64,000 bases of DNA from Sordaria brevicollis (Eukaryota; Ascomycota; Sordariomycetes; Sordariales; Sordariaceae), in assembly GCA_033439795.1 (NCBI GenBank), contig JAUTDP010000008.1, positions 2,852,001 to 2,916,000 on the forward strand, in the 5' to 3' direction. Below, piece after piece: positions 50,300 through 62,800 of the stretch. The stretch's first letter is position 1, and the number at the start of each line of letters is the position of its first letter. Made by a program: the position numbers and the translations under genes. Under the pieces are notes generated by a model. That model made no database searches and was not told where the DNA came from. It was given only the letters and a program-made list of their open reading frames with translations.

Positions 50300-53200
50300 C
50301 CCTTCTATTTAATTAGGACTTTTTTTATTAGACCTCCTTTCCTTTTAATAGTATTAGCGTAAAGAATTTCTTTTATTTAATATTCCGATTTTCCTTTAAT
50401 TTTAATAGCCGGGGGCTATTCGTTAGTAAATTTCTATTTAGGGAGAAGGTTATTAGTAATTTTACGTAGGAGATCGATATAAAAAATATTATAGATAACG
50501 TAAGGAAGCCCGGATAATTCGATTATATAGGGAAATAATATTTTCGAAATAATATATTTCGTATAAAGTTAATTAAATTTCTTTTTTAAGTAGTTAATAA
50601 TATAATTTTTAAAATTAAATTAAATTTTATCCCTAACCGCGAAGCGTTCCGCGGGTTATTAATTATAATTAATAAATTTCTTTTATTTTTAAATAATAGT
50701 TATTATAATTATTTAATATAAATTTATAATTTATTATAATTTTTTAACGAATTTTTAGGCCCGCTTCTTAAAGGATAGGGGTAGAAATTAACGATTAGAG
50801 GGGTCTTTAATTACGGAGACCGGAAATTCGGGGTCGAATTTATAAATAGCGAAGAATAGGGATATATTTATCGAAGTATTAATCCGGCTATTAATAATTA
50901 ATTACGCTATAAAGTATTATTTATTTTAATTATTTTGAATATAATTAACGATTATACGTAAATAGGCGTAAATTTCCTAATTTATATATTCTAGGCCTTT
51001 ATTAATTTAGGGGTAATAAATAGTATTAAATAAACGTTTAATATTTAAGAATTTATATAATTTAGTTTAAAAACGGTTAATTTAATTAAAATTATAATTA
51101 TTAACGATAAATTTTAAAAAATTATAATAGCGAATAAAATATTAGAAGAAACGCTCGGCGTAAAATTCAATTTCTATAAAGGGTATAGGTTTAAAGAATA
51201 TGGTTTTACTAAATTTATCCTTTATAACCTAAAAATAAATATTACTATTAAACTTTAGAAAATCGGTAATAAAATTTATTTATATATTTTTATTAAATTA
51301 TTCTAAGATTAGTAATAGATGTAAAAAGCCTTTTTTTTATTCCTTTTAAACCTTCGTAGAATTATAAGTATAGTAATTACGGAGGAATTACCGGATGTAA
51401 AAATTAAGGAGAGGTTAATAAAAATATTAAAGGAGTATTATAATAATACCTTTTTTATTAAAGTATTTTAATATATATAAATCGTAAATAATTTAAATTA
51501 AAATAGTATAAAGGATATTAAAACGTTAATTAGTATTAAATAATATAATTAATTCGGATTCGATATATATAGGGGCTCTTAATATTTAAAGATAATCCTA
51601 ATAACGAAGGCGGTTAAGGGAATTAATAGAGTAATCCGCGATTTAGATTTTAAATTTTAAGGACGGGTCGAAGTAATAGTCGTTATAGAGGATAATTTCT
51701 TTTATTTATTAATATAGGGAATTATAAAGTTCTATTTATAATTAAAATTATTATAAATCCGGATTTTCAAATACGTTTATACCCTCCCTCCCCGAATAAA
51801 TTACCCGGATTGCCGAAATATAGAGCGGAGTATAATTTTTAAAAGTAGAGTTTAATATTATTTAAATATCCTACGCTTTACGGTTTTAATTTGTAAGTAT
51901 ATTTTAATTTCGTTAAAAAAGGGTATTAAGGATTATTCTATTTTTATTAAGCCTATATTCAATTTAAAAATTAAACCGGGAAAAATATTTTACCTATTAC
52001 GTTTACCGTTCCGAAAGTCTTTTTAATTTTATAAAATATTCGAAATTCCGATAATTTATTAAAATAGTAAATAATTTATAATTCTATAATTCCGCCGATT
52101 ATTACTTTAAATAATTAATAATAGTAAATATTTCCTTATTATAAATAGGGTAATTCTATTTAATAGGGTTAAACTTCCGAGAATAAAAATCTACGACTTT
52201 ACGGACTATATTTTTACTATTCTTATTTACTTCTTAAGAAATAATTCTACTTAAAGTAAATTTATTATAATCCGTCTTTAAAAATATTCTTTTATCCGGG
52301 TTAAATTTTATTAAAATTAGAATTTTCGTAAATAAGGTTTTTAAAAACTAAAAAGCGTTCTTATACTTTTTAATTTATTTAAAAGCAACCCCTTTATTAA
52401 TTAATTTTAATAAAGGGATAATTACTTTCGAAAATTAAAGAATAAATATATAATAATAATTAATAAACCTTAAGAAATTCTATATACTTTTTTAAAAGGT
52501 AGGGGGAAGCTAATCTAAAATTGCCTTAACCTTTTCGGGGTTAACCTATACGCTAACGCCGGTATAAATAATAAAATTTAAATATTTAACCTTCTTTATA
52601 TTAAATTCGTATTTATTTAAATTTAAATAAAAATTAGCTTCTAATAGTTTAATAAAAATTAAATATACCTTTTACTCGTAATTTTCTAAGGAATTAAAAG
52701 AATAAATAAATATATCGTTTATATAAACGGTATAAAATATATTCAAATAATCGCGGAAGATATAGTTAATATACTATTAAAACGTAACCGGCGCGCTATT
52801 TAATTTAAATAATATAATTAATTATTCGAATAACCTATACCGCGTCCGAAATATTATTTTCCCCTCCTTTCCTTTTATTATACGAATTTTATAGAAGGTT
52901 TATATAATATTTACTTTAGTATACTATTTTATTCCTTTTAAAGTACGGAATATATTTTTAATTAATAGTAATAAATAATAGTCCGCTTTCGTAATAGTAT
53001 TAAATGCGTAATAATTATAATAAAAATAGAATCCGCCTCCGGGTTTGCGTATAAATAAAATTAGGGCCCCCGCTTTTAAATTATTAATTCGGATAAACCC
53101 CTTATCCAATAAATCCTTTAATATTTTTTTGAAAATTAAAAACTCCTCCTTTATTATATTATAAAACGGTTTAAATAAAATAAGGAATTTTTTATTATCT
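50300..53200 (-). pseudogene. Gypsy pol of element C: RT, RNase H, integrase
   Basis: On the minus strand RT begins with LDKGFIRINN-like sequence, KPGGGFYF and ITKADYYLLLLI (53109-52924), the open part of the Gypsy RT thumb-to-palm region. The catalytic box is YIND at 52714-52725, where YIDD is expected. The integrase core follows at about 51240-50940: VIKDKFSKTIFFKPI, then IVNNNYNFN at the SDRG position, then YYP-INKGLEYINQEI containing the catalytic Glu. RNase H should lie between, about 52300-51800. Stops at former Gln and Trp codons are frequent. Confidence 0.85.
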
Positions 53201-53899
53201 TTATCCTTTTTAATTATAATTTTATAATTTACATTAGGACGATAAAGGTTTAATTTATCAACGTTTTCCTTTATTTAAAATAATATTAAATTATAATATT
53301 TCGTAAGGATTTTCGCCTTTAATTCTACTTTTATATATATTTTCTTTAATTTTAACGCCTTTTTAACGTCCTTTAAATTAATTACGAAAATAATTTCTTT
53401 AATTATTCGATTACCGAACTCCTTTTTTAACCTACGTACGTAGTTTATAAAAATAATAATTAAAATATATATAATAAATTTTAAATCGGCAATAAGTAAT
53501 ATATTAAATATTTATTCTTTATTAACGTAAAGAATTTAATAATTAATAACGCTTATAAATAAGCGCTTTTCGTAAAGGATGGAATATATTCGTATAATTT
53601 TAAATTAAAATTTACTTAATATAATAGGGAATTCGAATAATAGGATAATATAAACGTAAATAGGATAAATATAATTATTTATTTCGGTTAAAAATCGGAT
53701 TATATTTTAAATAGAAATTCCTTCTATAGTAATAAATATTCTTTTTATAATACGAAATAGAATAAGGATAATTAGAATTTAAAATTCTTTAATAATTTTC
53801 TTACTAATTATAATATAATATTAATAACCTTTATTAACGAAGATATAAAATAAATTATAATTATTAATAATAAATAGAATTAAAATAAATTCTACTTTT

Positions 53900-55400
53900 A
53901 TTTCTAATTTAAAATCCTTTATTTTATTTAATATTTCTATTTCCGGCTCTAAAGCCCGACTTTATACCGGAGTTAAACTTTTATTTATTATTCGGGGGCG
54001 GAATTATAAGCCTTATTATCGTTATTATCCTTTAAGAACGGAAGGACCTCGGTAACGGTAATTTAAATATATATTTTATTAAAAAAAAGGGGAATAGTTA
54101 ATTAGTACGGATAAATTAAAATACAATATCCGGAGGCGTTATAGCGTATATATAAATTATTATTTTAATAATATTAATATTCTTTATCCGATACTTATTT
54201 AATGCGTTTAATAGAGGTAAAAATAAAAGCGTTTATATTAGAGCCGTTTCGGCCTCGTCCGCTTCGATTATAAATTATACGTATAATACCTATAATAATA
54301 TTTCTATTTATATTAATTAAACGTTAAGTAAAGGTTATAAAAATAGGATAGGGTATAATACGTAGGGTATAAAAAATAGTAAAATAATTAATAGAAGTAA
54401 TACCGAAGATATAAAGCCCATTATTTTTAATTTTACCTTTTTAATTATATTAATATCGATAATAATCTTCTTTAAATTTTATTATTTATTCGTATTTAAA
54501 CGTATAGTATTAAAATTATTTAAAATATTCGTAATAATCGTTAGAGAAAATAACCGTAAATATTTTATTATACTATTTCTTATTAAAAACGTAGCGGAAA
54601 TAACCTAATTTAGTAGGATTCTTTTATAAATAACCGCCTATTTTAAATATTTCGTTATTAAAATCGGCTAAAAAAGTAACGAAAGGTTCGTTATCCTTCT
54701 AACGTATATAGGCGAATTTATCGAAGGCCGCTTTCTAATTTTAATAGGAACCGAAGATTATATAAATTTATTCGAAGAATTTAATTAGGTTTTCTTTACC
54801 GTATATAATTATAGCGGTTTAGAATCCTTTTAATTATTAACTATATTTAGTAGGAAATATATTAATAATTTTATATTAAACGGTATTCGGGTTATTACGA
54901 AGTCCTTATTTAATATCGTTATTATATATTATAATAAATTTATTAAAAAAAAAACCGAAAGTATAAGGTTAGCCGTCTTATTTAGAAAGCTTTAACTATT
55001 TCTTATAATAGAGAATTAAATTCGTATTATCGTTAGAATTATTATTAATTAAAATTTTAAAAGGAGATTTCTTTTTACGAATAAAATGCTTAATAATTCC
55101 GAAATTTAAATAAAGGGTAAAAGTATTAAAAATAGGAATAATATTAAATAAGAAGGATTTAATATAATCCTTAAAAATTGCATTACTTTTAAAAGTTTTA
55201 ATTAAATTTTTAATTAAGCCTTCGCTATTACTATTATTATTTAATATACCGTTTTAAGAGTTGTAAAACTCCTTTATATCGTTAATATTTATATCGTTAA
55301 ATCCGATTATAATATTGAAAATGCCGTAATACTACGTTTAAAACTATTAATCTTCCGCTTATAAAATTATTATCCGCTTATTAAATTTACTTTTTCTATC
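53900..55400 (-). pseudogene. Gag of element C
   Basis: The minus strand reads a Gag-like frame from near the 5' LTR: KEFYNSQNGILNN-like sequence, then LIKTFKSNAIFKDYIKSFLF (about 55180), then AAFDKFAYIR-KDNEPFVTFLADFN (about 54690). The last piece resembles the capsid motif of Gypsy Gag (AF--L---R--E-V--FL--F). A zinc knuckle is expected near 54250 but its Cys codons are not clear. The frame is broken by RIP stops. Confidence 0.6.
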
Positions 55401-55424
55401 CGCTTTTTAAAAGGTAGAACCTAA

Positions 55425-55652
55425 TATAAGGAATATAGTACAATTAATATAGATATTAGGTTTTAATAAATCGATAAAGTTCTACGAAGAGGAAAAGGGA
55501 GGAAGGGAAGCGCCCTTTAGGCGGTATTAGCCAGCTATCCTTTTAAAGATTGGGGTACGGGCTACTCCGCTTGCTATAGTAGTAAGGACCGCGACTAGCG
55601 GCCCGACTAGCAGTGCCAGTCAAATTCAGCTACGGGCATCAGCCCCATAATA
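55425..55652 (-). repeat. Right LTR (5' LTR) of element C, 228 bp
   Basis: Equal length to the left LTR. Its outer part (about 55575-55652) keeps cagtgccagtcaaattcag and cagccccata where the left LTR has taatattaattaaatttaa and taaccctata. The adjacent inner bases (minus strand ttaggttctacc) would be the tRNA primer site; the tRNA is not identified. Confidence 0.92.
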
Positions 55653-55657
55653 CTAAC
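55653..55657. repeat. Target-site duplication of element C, right (ctaac)
   Basis: Matches ctaat at 48244-48248 except for one transition. Confidence 0.75.
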
Positions 55658-55687
55658 CCATACCTAACGTGCACTCAGCCCGTAATA
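55658..55687 (+). repeat. Solo LTR of the A/B family, right end (resumes after element C)
   Basis: catacctaacgtgcactcag then cccgtaata aligns to the last ~34 bases of the B LTR (catatacttaacggtgccaa, then cgctatcccttaata), with small gaps. Joined to 47997-48248 it gives about 282 of 286 bp. Confidence 0.85.
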
Positions 55688-55692
55688 TTCCT
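55688..55692. repeat. Target-site duplication of the solo LTR, right (ttcct)
   Basis: Exact match to 47992-47996, across the nested element. Confidence 0.85.
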
Positions 55693-56640
55693 TTTATTAA
55701 CCTTTTTTTTTAATACTTCTCCGCCGCTAATTTCCTTAGTTCGTTAACCCTTTTTAATAAAATAACGACTAAGAGGATTAATATTAAAAAATTGATTATA
55801 ATACTAATAATAACGATAATAAGAATTTTATTTACGCATAAAATTCCAATTACGGTTATAATAAATGTAGTAGCGAAGTAAATTTACCGCATAATTTAAA
55901 GAATCCCTTAATTACCCTTATACACTATATTATTTACCCCGTTATTCTCCATTAATAACCCGGTCCTTAAAATTATTAATATACGTTATTTATTATTAAT
56001 TATTATCCTTAATATTACGTTTAAAATCTTTTACCCCGGGATTTAAAGGCCCTACCCCTCTTTAACCGCCGCGGCGTAATAGTACCGCTATTAATAGTAC
56101 GCCGCCTACTTTACCGTTATAAAAGCCGTTAACCTTATTAACCTTTACTACAGATATTTCTTTCTCGTCGTTTATTAATATTATTAAATTATCTTTTACT
56201 AGTAATCTATCCCCTAAAAAGAAAATTATTACTATTATTTACAAAGAATATATTATTTATAAAGCGTTGCGTTAATATATTAAAATAGAATATAAAACTA
56301 TTATTAATTATATAAAATTAATAATTAAATAAATAAAATTATTTAAATTCTAAAAGTTATTTATATATAAATTTTAATTAATAAATAAATAAGTATAATA
56401 TATTTGCCTTACTTCTAACCTCCCTAAGTTTACCCAAAACGGTCGCCAATTCGTTATTTTAATTAATATTCGTAACATTTTCTTCTAATATATTAATACC
56501 CCTAAAAAGTCGAAAAGGTTCCTATTATAAGCCGAATTTAAAGTTCGGATCCTTAAAGTTAAACCTTATAGCGAATACGCAATTTAAGTAATAATAGCGT
56601 AATAGGGAATTTATTATATTAAATAATTTATATATTTATT
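55693..56640. other. RIP-mutated stretch, unidentified
   Basis: AT-rich sequence with moderately readable plus-strand pieces, for example LSLPKTVANSLF near 56434 and a basic NRRGVIVPLLIVRRLLYRYKS near 56067. They could be former coding sequence. No family is recognised and no LTR end or target duplication is visible. Confidence 0.35.
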
Positions 56641-56649
56641 TATAAGCGA

Positions 56650-56960
56650 AAAGACCCGTTAACGCGGGAGATTCCCGTTGGGAACGTTCCTACGCAAGTA
56701 GAGGCTTCTAACAGGTGTAGTTAATTAACGCGGCAGGCGTTAACGCGCCTCTCTATACAATATAGATAGAAGCCCCCCGGGTCGTTAATATTAACGCCCG
56801 GAATTAGACAAAATAATAATAAAAATATCCATTAATCTTTAACGAGCCCCTTACGCATTACTACGCTATACTCGTAGTTATATATATTAATAGTAGCTAT
56901 AATTCATTCTATTTGAATCTATCCTAAATTCCGATCAATACTACACGAACGTTAATACCG
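56650..56960 (+). repeat. Probable 5' LTR of element F, palindrome-rich and little mutated
   Basis: CpA and TpG are frequent here, unlike the flanks, as at the outer ends of the other LTRs in this window. It contains several inverted repeats: cccgttaacgcggg (56655-56668), cgggagattcccg (56665-56677), gggaacgttcc (56680-56690) and a near-perfect 25-base palindrome (ccgggtcgttaat / attaacgcccgg, 56777-56801). The right boundary (perhaps ctaca near 56945) is a guess. Confidence 0.4.
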
Positions 56961-57170
56961 TACACCAATCGTACGCATTAAAAGTACGCATTATTTTAAC
57001 GGCTATTTAATTATTATTATTATCCCCGTATCGATTTACGTTGGAAGCGTAATTACGTTATTAATAATACGAATAAAACGGTTATTAAAAGTATTTATCG
57101 TACGTTACCGGCCCTAAAACTTTCGTTAATTATTTAAAACTTATTATTAAAATAATAATAATAATAAAGT
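56961..57170. other. Leader region of element F, nothing assignable
   Basis: AT-rich, CpA-poor sequence with short ATT/AAT runs and no readable motif. It leads into the 63-bp tandem repeats. Confidence 0.4.
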
Positions 57171-57353
57171 CGATTAAACTTTTTATTAATAAGAAGTATT
57201 ATACCTTCCTTAATTTTAATAATAAATATTAAACGATTAAATTCCTTATTAATAGGAAATATTATACCTTTTTTTAAAATTAATATTAAATATTAAATAA
57301 TTAAATTCCTATTTTTATTAATAGGAAGTATTATACTTTCTTTAATTAATAAC
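57171..57353 (+). repeat. Three tandem repeats of about 63 bp
   Basis: Units start at 57171, 57234 and 57298 with (cg/ta)attaaa(c/t)t. Each contains ttattaata(a/g)gaa(g/a)(t/a)attata(c/t)(c/t)tt. The third unit is shortened. It lies in the leader of element F, where repeats could be regulatory. Confidence 0.75.
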
Positions 57354-58283
57354 GTCCCTAATTTATTTTCCCTCCTCATTCCCTATTAATTTATTAAACG
57401 GTTTAATTAGGCGACTTTATTACTTTATTAATCCCTATCCCCTATTCTATTAAACCTTTCTTCCTTTATTAATTAATTTTAATATTTTTTTTTAACCGTT
57501 AATAATACTATATATCCTAAAAATATATATCCTTATACGCCATTTCGTTTAATACCGCGATTATTATATTTAATATTTTATTAATATTAATTTATTATTT
57601 ATCTTTCCTTTCGATATTTATATAAAATTTATTTTAAATTTCTCTATTAACGATTAAATACGTTTAATTACGGTAATAAAATAATAAAGCCCTAACTAAT
57701 AATTTAATATCTATTAAATAACCGATTTTAATTAATTAATTATAAACTTTTAATAAACAGTAGTATTTATCGAAAAGAAACGTCCTTAATAATTCGCTAA
57801 CCTATTTCGAATATTTATATAATAAGCAATTAATTAAAAAATCGAAATCTTTAACGCCCTAAGTAAATAACGTTTTATACTCCGCTTTAATTAACCTATA
57901 ATTAATAATTTTTTATAAAATAATCCTAAATTAAAATAAATCCTTTACGGCTATTAACTTATTACCTATAATATTTTATAGCAATTTATAATTTCCCTAT
58001 AAATATTAAATAATTAAATACTTTAATTACTCCCCGGTTTATTTTTTAAGGATTATCCACCTTCTTCTATTAAACGGCTTAAAATTACTACCTTTCGTCT
58101 ATTAATAAATTTTACCTAATAATCGTTAAATTAAATCGAACTATAAAGCGACCTAACTTAATTCCTATTTATTAACGCTACTTTTAAAAGAAGGCTATAA
58201 TTAATACCACTTAGGGTATTTATAAATAATCGCTTATTAACTCCTTTAAAAGAACCTAATATTAGCCCACTAATAAAATAACT
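57354..58283. other. Leader or early gag of element F, not resolved
   Basis: AT-rich region with short plus-strand open pieces but no recognisable motif. It may hold the N-terminal part of Gag upstream of the 39-bp repeats. Confidence 0.35.
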
Positions 58284-58439
58284 ATTAATACTTTAATTAT
58301 TAACCATTTTAATAAATTAACCGTTAATAATTTAATTATTAATTACCCCGATAAATTAACCATCAATACCCTAATTATTAATTATTTTAATAAATTAATT
58401 ATTAATAATTTAATTATTAATCGTCTAATTATTAATTAT
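58284..58439 (+). repeat. Four tandem repeats of 39 bp (13 codons)
   Basis: Units begin at 58284, 58323, 58362 and 58401; the last is diverged at its end. Each contains taattattaa and most contain aataaattaa or gataaattaa. In the plus frame all units stay open and give a 13-residue repeat of the form IN-LIIN-(P/F)(D/N)KL(T/I). The open frame supports a former coding repeat, possibly in the N-terminal part of Gag of element F. Confidence 0.75.
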
Positions 58440-58499
58440 ATAATAATAATTTATAATAAATACCTTTTAATAATTTAATATAAGTTTTAAAGAATTCAT

Positions 58500-59700
58500 A
58501 TTTAGAATTTAAAGACTATCAATAAATTTTATAACGGCTATAACGAATATAATGAAGAATCTTTCTAATATTAATAACCTTATCTTAATATTTAAAATTA
58601 TTTAAATCGGTTATTTCAACCCCGAAATCGAAGTCCAAAACTATAATTCAACGGCTACAGTCGGTAACGACGTTTATTATAAAAATATTACCGTTTTTTA
58701 AAATACCGTAATAATTAATATTAATAATAATAGTAAAAAAGATTTTATTAAAAAGAATTTATACTAATTCCTCCGCGGTATAGCCTAATAATAATATATT
58801 ACCTAAATTTTCGAAGAGGAGCGTTAAAAGTTCTATAAGGATTTTGGCAATTAAAAGACCACTCTATTTTAATTATTTAATATAAATTTAATAAAGGCGG
58901 TAATTAAATTAGTAATATATATTTTCTTACGCAACGATTTTATTAATAGGAAATCGTTCCGAATTTACACTATAATTCGTATATAGTACGTAAAAGCGCT
59001 TAATATAATTTTTAACGAATAATTTAAAATTTAGGTTTTTATCGGTATATATTCCGGCCTTTAATAAATATACCTCTAACCTGCTAACGTTCGTAAATTT
59101 TATAAATAAATTAACGCGGCCGAATTAATAATTAAAACGTATACTAATTTATTAAATTATAAATTTTATACGATTATATTAAATATATTTACTACGGTAA
59201 TTATTAATATAATTAAAATTATTAAAGTTAATTACGCGGCCGTTAACGACGGCTTTAATGCTTTTATAGGCTATAATTTTAATCGTTCGAGGAATAAAGA
59301 TAGAGATAAATGAAAAAAAGTAAGTAGAGATAGAAATAAGGATAAAAATAAAAATAGAAATAGAAATAGAAATAAGAACGGAGGTAGAAATAAATATAAA
59401 AAGGGTTTTAATAAAAGAAGTAAAAATAATTAAGAAAAAAATAAATATCGTTATAAAAGTATAATTTGGAAATTAGGGCGCCCGTTAAAAAAGTATATAA
59501 AGTTTTATAAAAAGAATTATTATAAATAAATAAAGCCGCGTAAAGGAATAAATAATTATACGGTAATAAAGTTTATTAAAGAGGATAATAATAATAAAGA
59601 GGAATTAGAAAATTATTTAAAGGAGTAAAATTATATTTTTAATAAAAGAGTATTTAAAGAGGAAGAAGAATCTATCTATAACCCTAAGGAAGTCGGTAAT
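58500..59700 (+). pseudogene. Gag-like region of element F with a basic RD/RN repeat
   Basis: A plus frame is readable with NAFIGYNFNRSRNKDRDK-like sequence (about 59255). It continues as a low-complexity Arg-Asp/Arg-Asn/Lys-Asn run (about 59320-59385) and KLGRPLKKYIKFYKK (about 59470). A basic tail of this kind is typical of the nucleocapsid end of Gypsy Gag that binds element RNA. An acidic segment (EEEESIYNPKEVGN, about 59660) follows. Alternating aga/aat codons point to an original GAT-rich RD repeat converted by G-to-A changes. Confidence 0.6.
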
Positions 59701-59899
59701 ATATTTACATTTATTTATTCGTCGGTTATAATAATTAAATTTCTATATATTTATTAAAAGTATAATAACGTTTTTAAAAATTATAAGTCTTTAATAGCTT
59801 ATATTTTATTAAATATTTATAACTTATTATTATTAAAGAAAAAAACGCCGAATAAAAACTCTATATTAGCCCCGTTAAAATTAAAAATAAATAATATTA

Positions 59900-62800
59900 T
59901 TTATATACGACCGATTCCCCCGTTAAATAATAATTATATTAAGAAAAATTTATATTATAAAATTAAGATTAAAATTAGTATAAAAATAAATTTAATTTAT
60001 ATCGATTTAAATTACTCTTTAATAATAATTAATAAACGTTTTTTTAAAAAGTATTAACCGGAAATAAAAGTCGTTAAAACCCCCCCGTAATTAATAAATA
60101 AAATTAGTAAAAATAAAATTATAATTAACGAGTAAATCGATATTATATTCTATATCTTAAGAATAGTAGACGGAATCGAAATCTTAAAGTAATTTATAAT
60201 TATAATATAATTAACGGTCGGTTTAAATCCAAATATATTCTTAAATATAGAATTTTTAAATCCCAACCGTATAATTATTAATTACCCCCAATAAATTATT
60301 ACCCTAAAATTATATAAAAATTTAACCTTCTTATTCGAATATATATTAAAATTAATCCCTATCCGCCGGCGCGTAATAATTATAATTAAGACCGTTATCC
60401 CGCCGCGTTCAATAATATAAATCCTAATTAATTACCGTAACCTACCCCAAATAAACGTTAATAAATCCCTTTAAAAATATATATTTTATAAAATTATTAA
60501 TAATATTATTAATTAATTAATATATATTAAATCCGTTAAAATAATTATAATTTCAAATATATCCGATATATATAAAATTATTAATTGTAAAAAAAAAGTT
60601 AGAATTATTAAAGATTTTGAAAATAATAAATATATATTTACAAATTAAGAGAAAATAACCCTTATTAATTTAAATCCTGAAATAATTATTATAGAAAGCT
60701 TTATTTTTAATAAAATTATTAATAAATTAGTCGAAATTAACGAAAATAACGTTTACGCCGTATTTAACGAAATATTTAAAATGGATAACTTTAATATCGA
60801 AAATCTAATATTAAAGCCGGAAAAAAAAGAATTAAAACGCACTAAATTAATAACTAAATTAATAAAATTAAAAGTATATTAAAAAATAAAAACTAAATTA
60901 TCCCCGTTAAAGTAAATTAAATTTAATAAATTTACTATTAAATTAATAAAGATAAAAAAAGCGGCCGAATCGGAAATATTCCTTATTTTTAAAAACGTTA
61001 TTAATAGTAACCCGAAAGTGGATTTAAAGCCTATTAACCCAAATAATTTACCCGGTAAATTACTATTTAAAGTATTTAATAGGTATAAAAAATTTAATAT
61101 CGGCCGTTTAAATAGCATTTTTACTATTATAACTAAAATTGGGGTCCGTATTATAAATATTAATTATAAATTAACGAAATAATTAAAGAAGATTATTAAT
61201 AGATTTAAATATTAGAGTAAAGAAAATATAATAAAGATAAATAAAAATAAATATTTAAAGATTAATTTAATTAAAAATTAATAGAAGGAAAAGGTAGGAA
61301 TAAAACCGTATAAATTAGGATTAAAAGAATAGAAGGTAATCGATAAAATATTTAATAAATTAAAGGATTAAAGAAAATTATTATTTATAAAGTACTTTAT
61401 TCCCTTCAGCTACCCGGTATTTATCGTTTAAAAAATAATTAATAGAATAAAGAAAGGCCGAATAGTAATCGATTTATAAACGCTAAATAGAATAATAATT
61501 CCTAATACTTACCCCCTCCTTAATTAGAATAAAATTATTAACGCCTTAATCGGTTATATATTCTTTACAACTTTTAACGCTTTATCGTTTTTCTATTAAT
61601 TCTTAATTTAATTTCGGTATTAGAATTATATAATTTTAATAATATATTAGGGTTTAGAAATTAATTTAATCGTTCTTATAAATTTTAAAAACTCCCCCTT
61701 ATATATTTAAAAATTTATAAACAAACGTTTAACGAAAGTCTACCACTTTTACTACGCATATATTAACGATATTATTATTTTTAATAAAATAGTAGAAGAG
61801 TATATTAAATACGTACGCAAAATATTAACCGTATTTTAAATAATAAATTTAAATATTAACTTATAGAAATTATTTTTCGGTTTCCCTTCCGTAAAATTCT
61901 TAAATTTCTATATTAATAAATTAAACTTCTTAATAATTATAAATAAAATAGAAATATTAATAAAGTTTAAAATATTAATTACCTTTAATAATTTCGAAAT
62001 ATATTTAAATTTAACGGGCTTTTTACGTCGCTTTATCCCCTTTTATAAATAAAAAGTAAAACCCTTTAAAGATTATAAAATAATTATATTAAAAACCGGG
62101 CGCGAAGACGGGACGTTACCCTAAGGTAAATTGAAAGTAATAAGAAAGAATTATACTTTTAAAGTTAAATTTATTCCGACGAACCGTAAAAAGGAAGCTT
62201 TTATTATTTTATAAAATTATTTAATTAAAACGGTATATTTAATTTATTAGAACTTAAATTATATAATTTTTATTAAAATTAATATATTAAAAAGAAATAT
62301 AAATATAATCGCTTTTTATATTAAAGGTATTACGTCTAATTAAAATTAAAAAATTATCCTTATCGATAAAATATAATTAATCCTATATATTAATCGGAAA
62401 TTTACTAAAACCGAATAAATGTATTAATTAATCGAAATAAAAATAATTAACTTAATTTAAACGGTAAAGAAATTAAAATTATAATTTTAATCGTTAAAAT
62501 TTCCAACCGTAATTTTTATTAATTATAAAACTACCCCGAGTATCGTACATTAAACCTCTTTCGAAATAACCGATATTAATAAATTTAACCTACGCTTTAT
62601 AATAATATTAATTATATTAATTTAATTTAAATTAAATATACGCTATATCTTTAGTAAAATAAATTATATCCCTAATACGCTCTTACGCCTTTTAACCATT
62701 AATAATAATAAAAAATAAGAAAAAGATTAAATTAAAAGCGAACTTAATAATATTTAGGAAAAGGGTTATACCGTCTTTATAATTAAAATAGACTTAAAAT

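Larger units (their letters stand above)
48249..55652 (-). mobile_element. Complete Gypsy LTR retrotransposon C (7,404 bp), nested in a solo LTR
   Basis: Two 228-bp LTRs, a polypurine tract beside the left LTR (on the minus strand) and minus-strand Gag, RT and integrase define the element. Its orientation is opposite to A, B, E, G and F. It inserted into the solo LTR at 47997, with ctaat/ctaac duplication. On the minus strand the LTR read TGTTATGGGGC at its start and CCTTACA at its end before RIP. Between the end of pol and the 3' LTR lies a ~1.3-kb frame on the opposite strand. Confidence 0.92.

Noticed and set aside
50900..51960. Plus-strand protein-like frame opposite integrase of element C
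   Set aside because: The minus strand of the same stretch reads clear integrase motifs (VIKDKFSK, YINQEI region), so the plus frame is a shadow.
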